Assembly: GCA_025054905.1 (NCBI GenBank)
Contig: JANWZF010000167.1
Location: 1-6,449 of the forward strand
Reading direction: 5' to 3'
From: Tepidimonas sp.
GTDB taxonomy: Bacteria > Pseudomonadota > Gammaproteobacteria > Burkholderiales > Burkholderiaceae_C
DNA: 6,449 nt
Position numbers and translations under genes: made by a program. Below, piece after piece: positions 5,967 to 6,449 of the stretch. Every line of letters starts with the position of its first letter. Position 1 is the stretch's first letter. The notes beneath the pieces were generated by a model. It was not told where the DNA came from, searched no databases, and saw nothing but the letters and a program-made list of their open reading frames with translations.

Positions 5967-6442
5967 GGCGCCAACGCGGCAAAGGCGCTGCGGTAATACA
6001 GCAGCGGCGGTCCGGCATGCTGGCGGCAGCGCAGCACTTCGCCGAGCAGGATCAGGTGATCGCCGCCGGGATAGCGTTGCGCAGCGCGGCACTCAAACCA
6101 CGCCAGTGCCTCGGGCAGCAGCGGCACGCCGCCGAGGCCCTCGCTCCACGCCAGCCCCGCCCAGCGATCGACGTCGCGGCGCGCAAAGCGCTCGGCCAAC
6201 GCTTGCTGCGGACTGCCCAGGACGTGCACCGCCCAATGGCTGCACGTTTCGAACACCGCGCGCCAGCGCGACGCCAATGCCAGGCTCCACAGCACCAGCG
6301 GCGGCTGCAGCGACACCGAGCTGAACGAATTGACGGTCAGGCCAACCGGGGCGCCATCGGGTGCGCGCGCGGTGACGATGGTCACCCCCGTGGCAAAACA
6401 CCCCAACGCGGCCCGCAGCCGCGCAGGCGTGGGCTCATCCAT
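5915..6442 (-). CDS. Flavin reductase-like FMN-binding protein (HpaC/RutF family)
   Basis: This 175-residue single-domain protein is of the NAD(P)H:flavin reductase type. The N-terminus RAALGCFATGVTIVTA (10-25) and GLTVNSFSSVSLQPPLVLW (34-52) form the FMN-binding core. HVLGSPQQALAERFA (73-87), AWFECRA (114-120) and GGDHLILLGEV (126-136) are the other family blocks. Members reduce FMN or FAD for a two-component monooxygenase (HpaC, RutF) or act as stand-alone flavoproteins. No oxygenase partner is in the window, so the role is open. The ATG at 6442 fits the usual start of the family, but the frame remains open to the window edge and only seven upstream bases are visible, so the ribosome site cannot be judged. 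The domain ends at about residue 158. The last 16 residues and the TAG stop are encoded opposite the end of the HDOD gene and look like a non-conserved tail. Confidence 0.9.
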   Translation of the reverse strand: MDEPTPARLRAALGCFATGVTIVTARAPDGAPVGLTVNSFSSVSLQPPLVLWSLALASRWRAVFETCSHWAVHVLGSPQQALAERFARRDVDRWAGLAWSEGLGGVPLLPEALAWFECRAAQRYPGGDHLILLGEVLRCRQHAGPPLLYYRSAFAALAPQSTRTASKAGCSASSQ

Positions 6443-6449
6443 GGGCTGC

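Noticed and set aside
4785..6092. 435-codon open frame on the - strand opposite the HDOD gene and the end of the ligase gene
   Set aside because: It covers two well-supported genes antisense, shows no family motif and has low-complexity composition. It is explained by a scarcity of stop codons.
1134..6442. A Rut pyrimidine-degradation cluster, suggested by a RutG-like permease and a RutF-family reductase
   Set aside because: The two genes are 3.1 kb apart, separated by two unrelated + strand genes, and no rutA-E gene is present. Flavin reductases of this family are common and serve many partners.

Overview
The window is uniformly G+C-rich with strong third-position G/C bias, and its gene content is typical of a proteobacterial chromosome. 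The protein families, the codon use and the CACAAT/TAGAAT-type -10 boxes suggest a betaproteobacterium of the order Burkholderiales, perhaps Comamonadaceae-like. That placement is an inference from style and not a taxonomic match. I see no insertion sequence, CRISPR array, phage gene, tRNA or rRNA. Nothing points to a recently acquired island.

Layout from left to right. Bases 1-948 (+) hold the C-terminal part of a GMC-family FAD oxidoreductase cut by the window edge. The 185-base gap that follows (949-1133) contains a short inverted repeat, a TAGAAT box and, about 65 bases further on, a strong intrinsic terminator; together these could form a ~90-nt transcription unit with no protein gene. 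Bases 1134-1436 (-) encode a 100-residue protein that looks like a miniature flagellar rod protein. Bases 1520-2809 (-) encode an NCS2 nucleobase permease closely resembling RutG/UraA. A divergent promoter region (2810-2976) separates it from an acetoacetate-CoA ligase at 2977-5058 (+). An HDOD-domain signalling protein follows 38 bases later (5097-5966, +). Its 3' end overlaps tail-to-tail with a flavin reductase-like gene at 5915-6442 (-).

The genes do not form one obvious pathway. The ligase activates acetoacetate, feeding ketone bodies or polyhydroxybutyrate-derived carbon into acetyl-CoA. The permease imports uracil or a related base. The GMC enzyme oxidises an unidentified alcohol. The HDOD protein is probably regulatory, and the flavin reductase supplies reduced flavin to an unknown partner or acts alone. 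A RutG-like permease and a RutF-family flavin reductase occur in the same window, but no other rut gene lies between or beside them, so a Rut pathway is not supported here.

I did not find a convincing new multi-gene system. The points most worth a second look are the gene-less promoter-to-terminator unit at 982-1124, the orphan mini rod-like protein, a Gly/Pro-rich insertion near the active site of the ligase, and the convergent overlap at 5915-5966.
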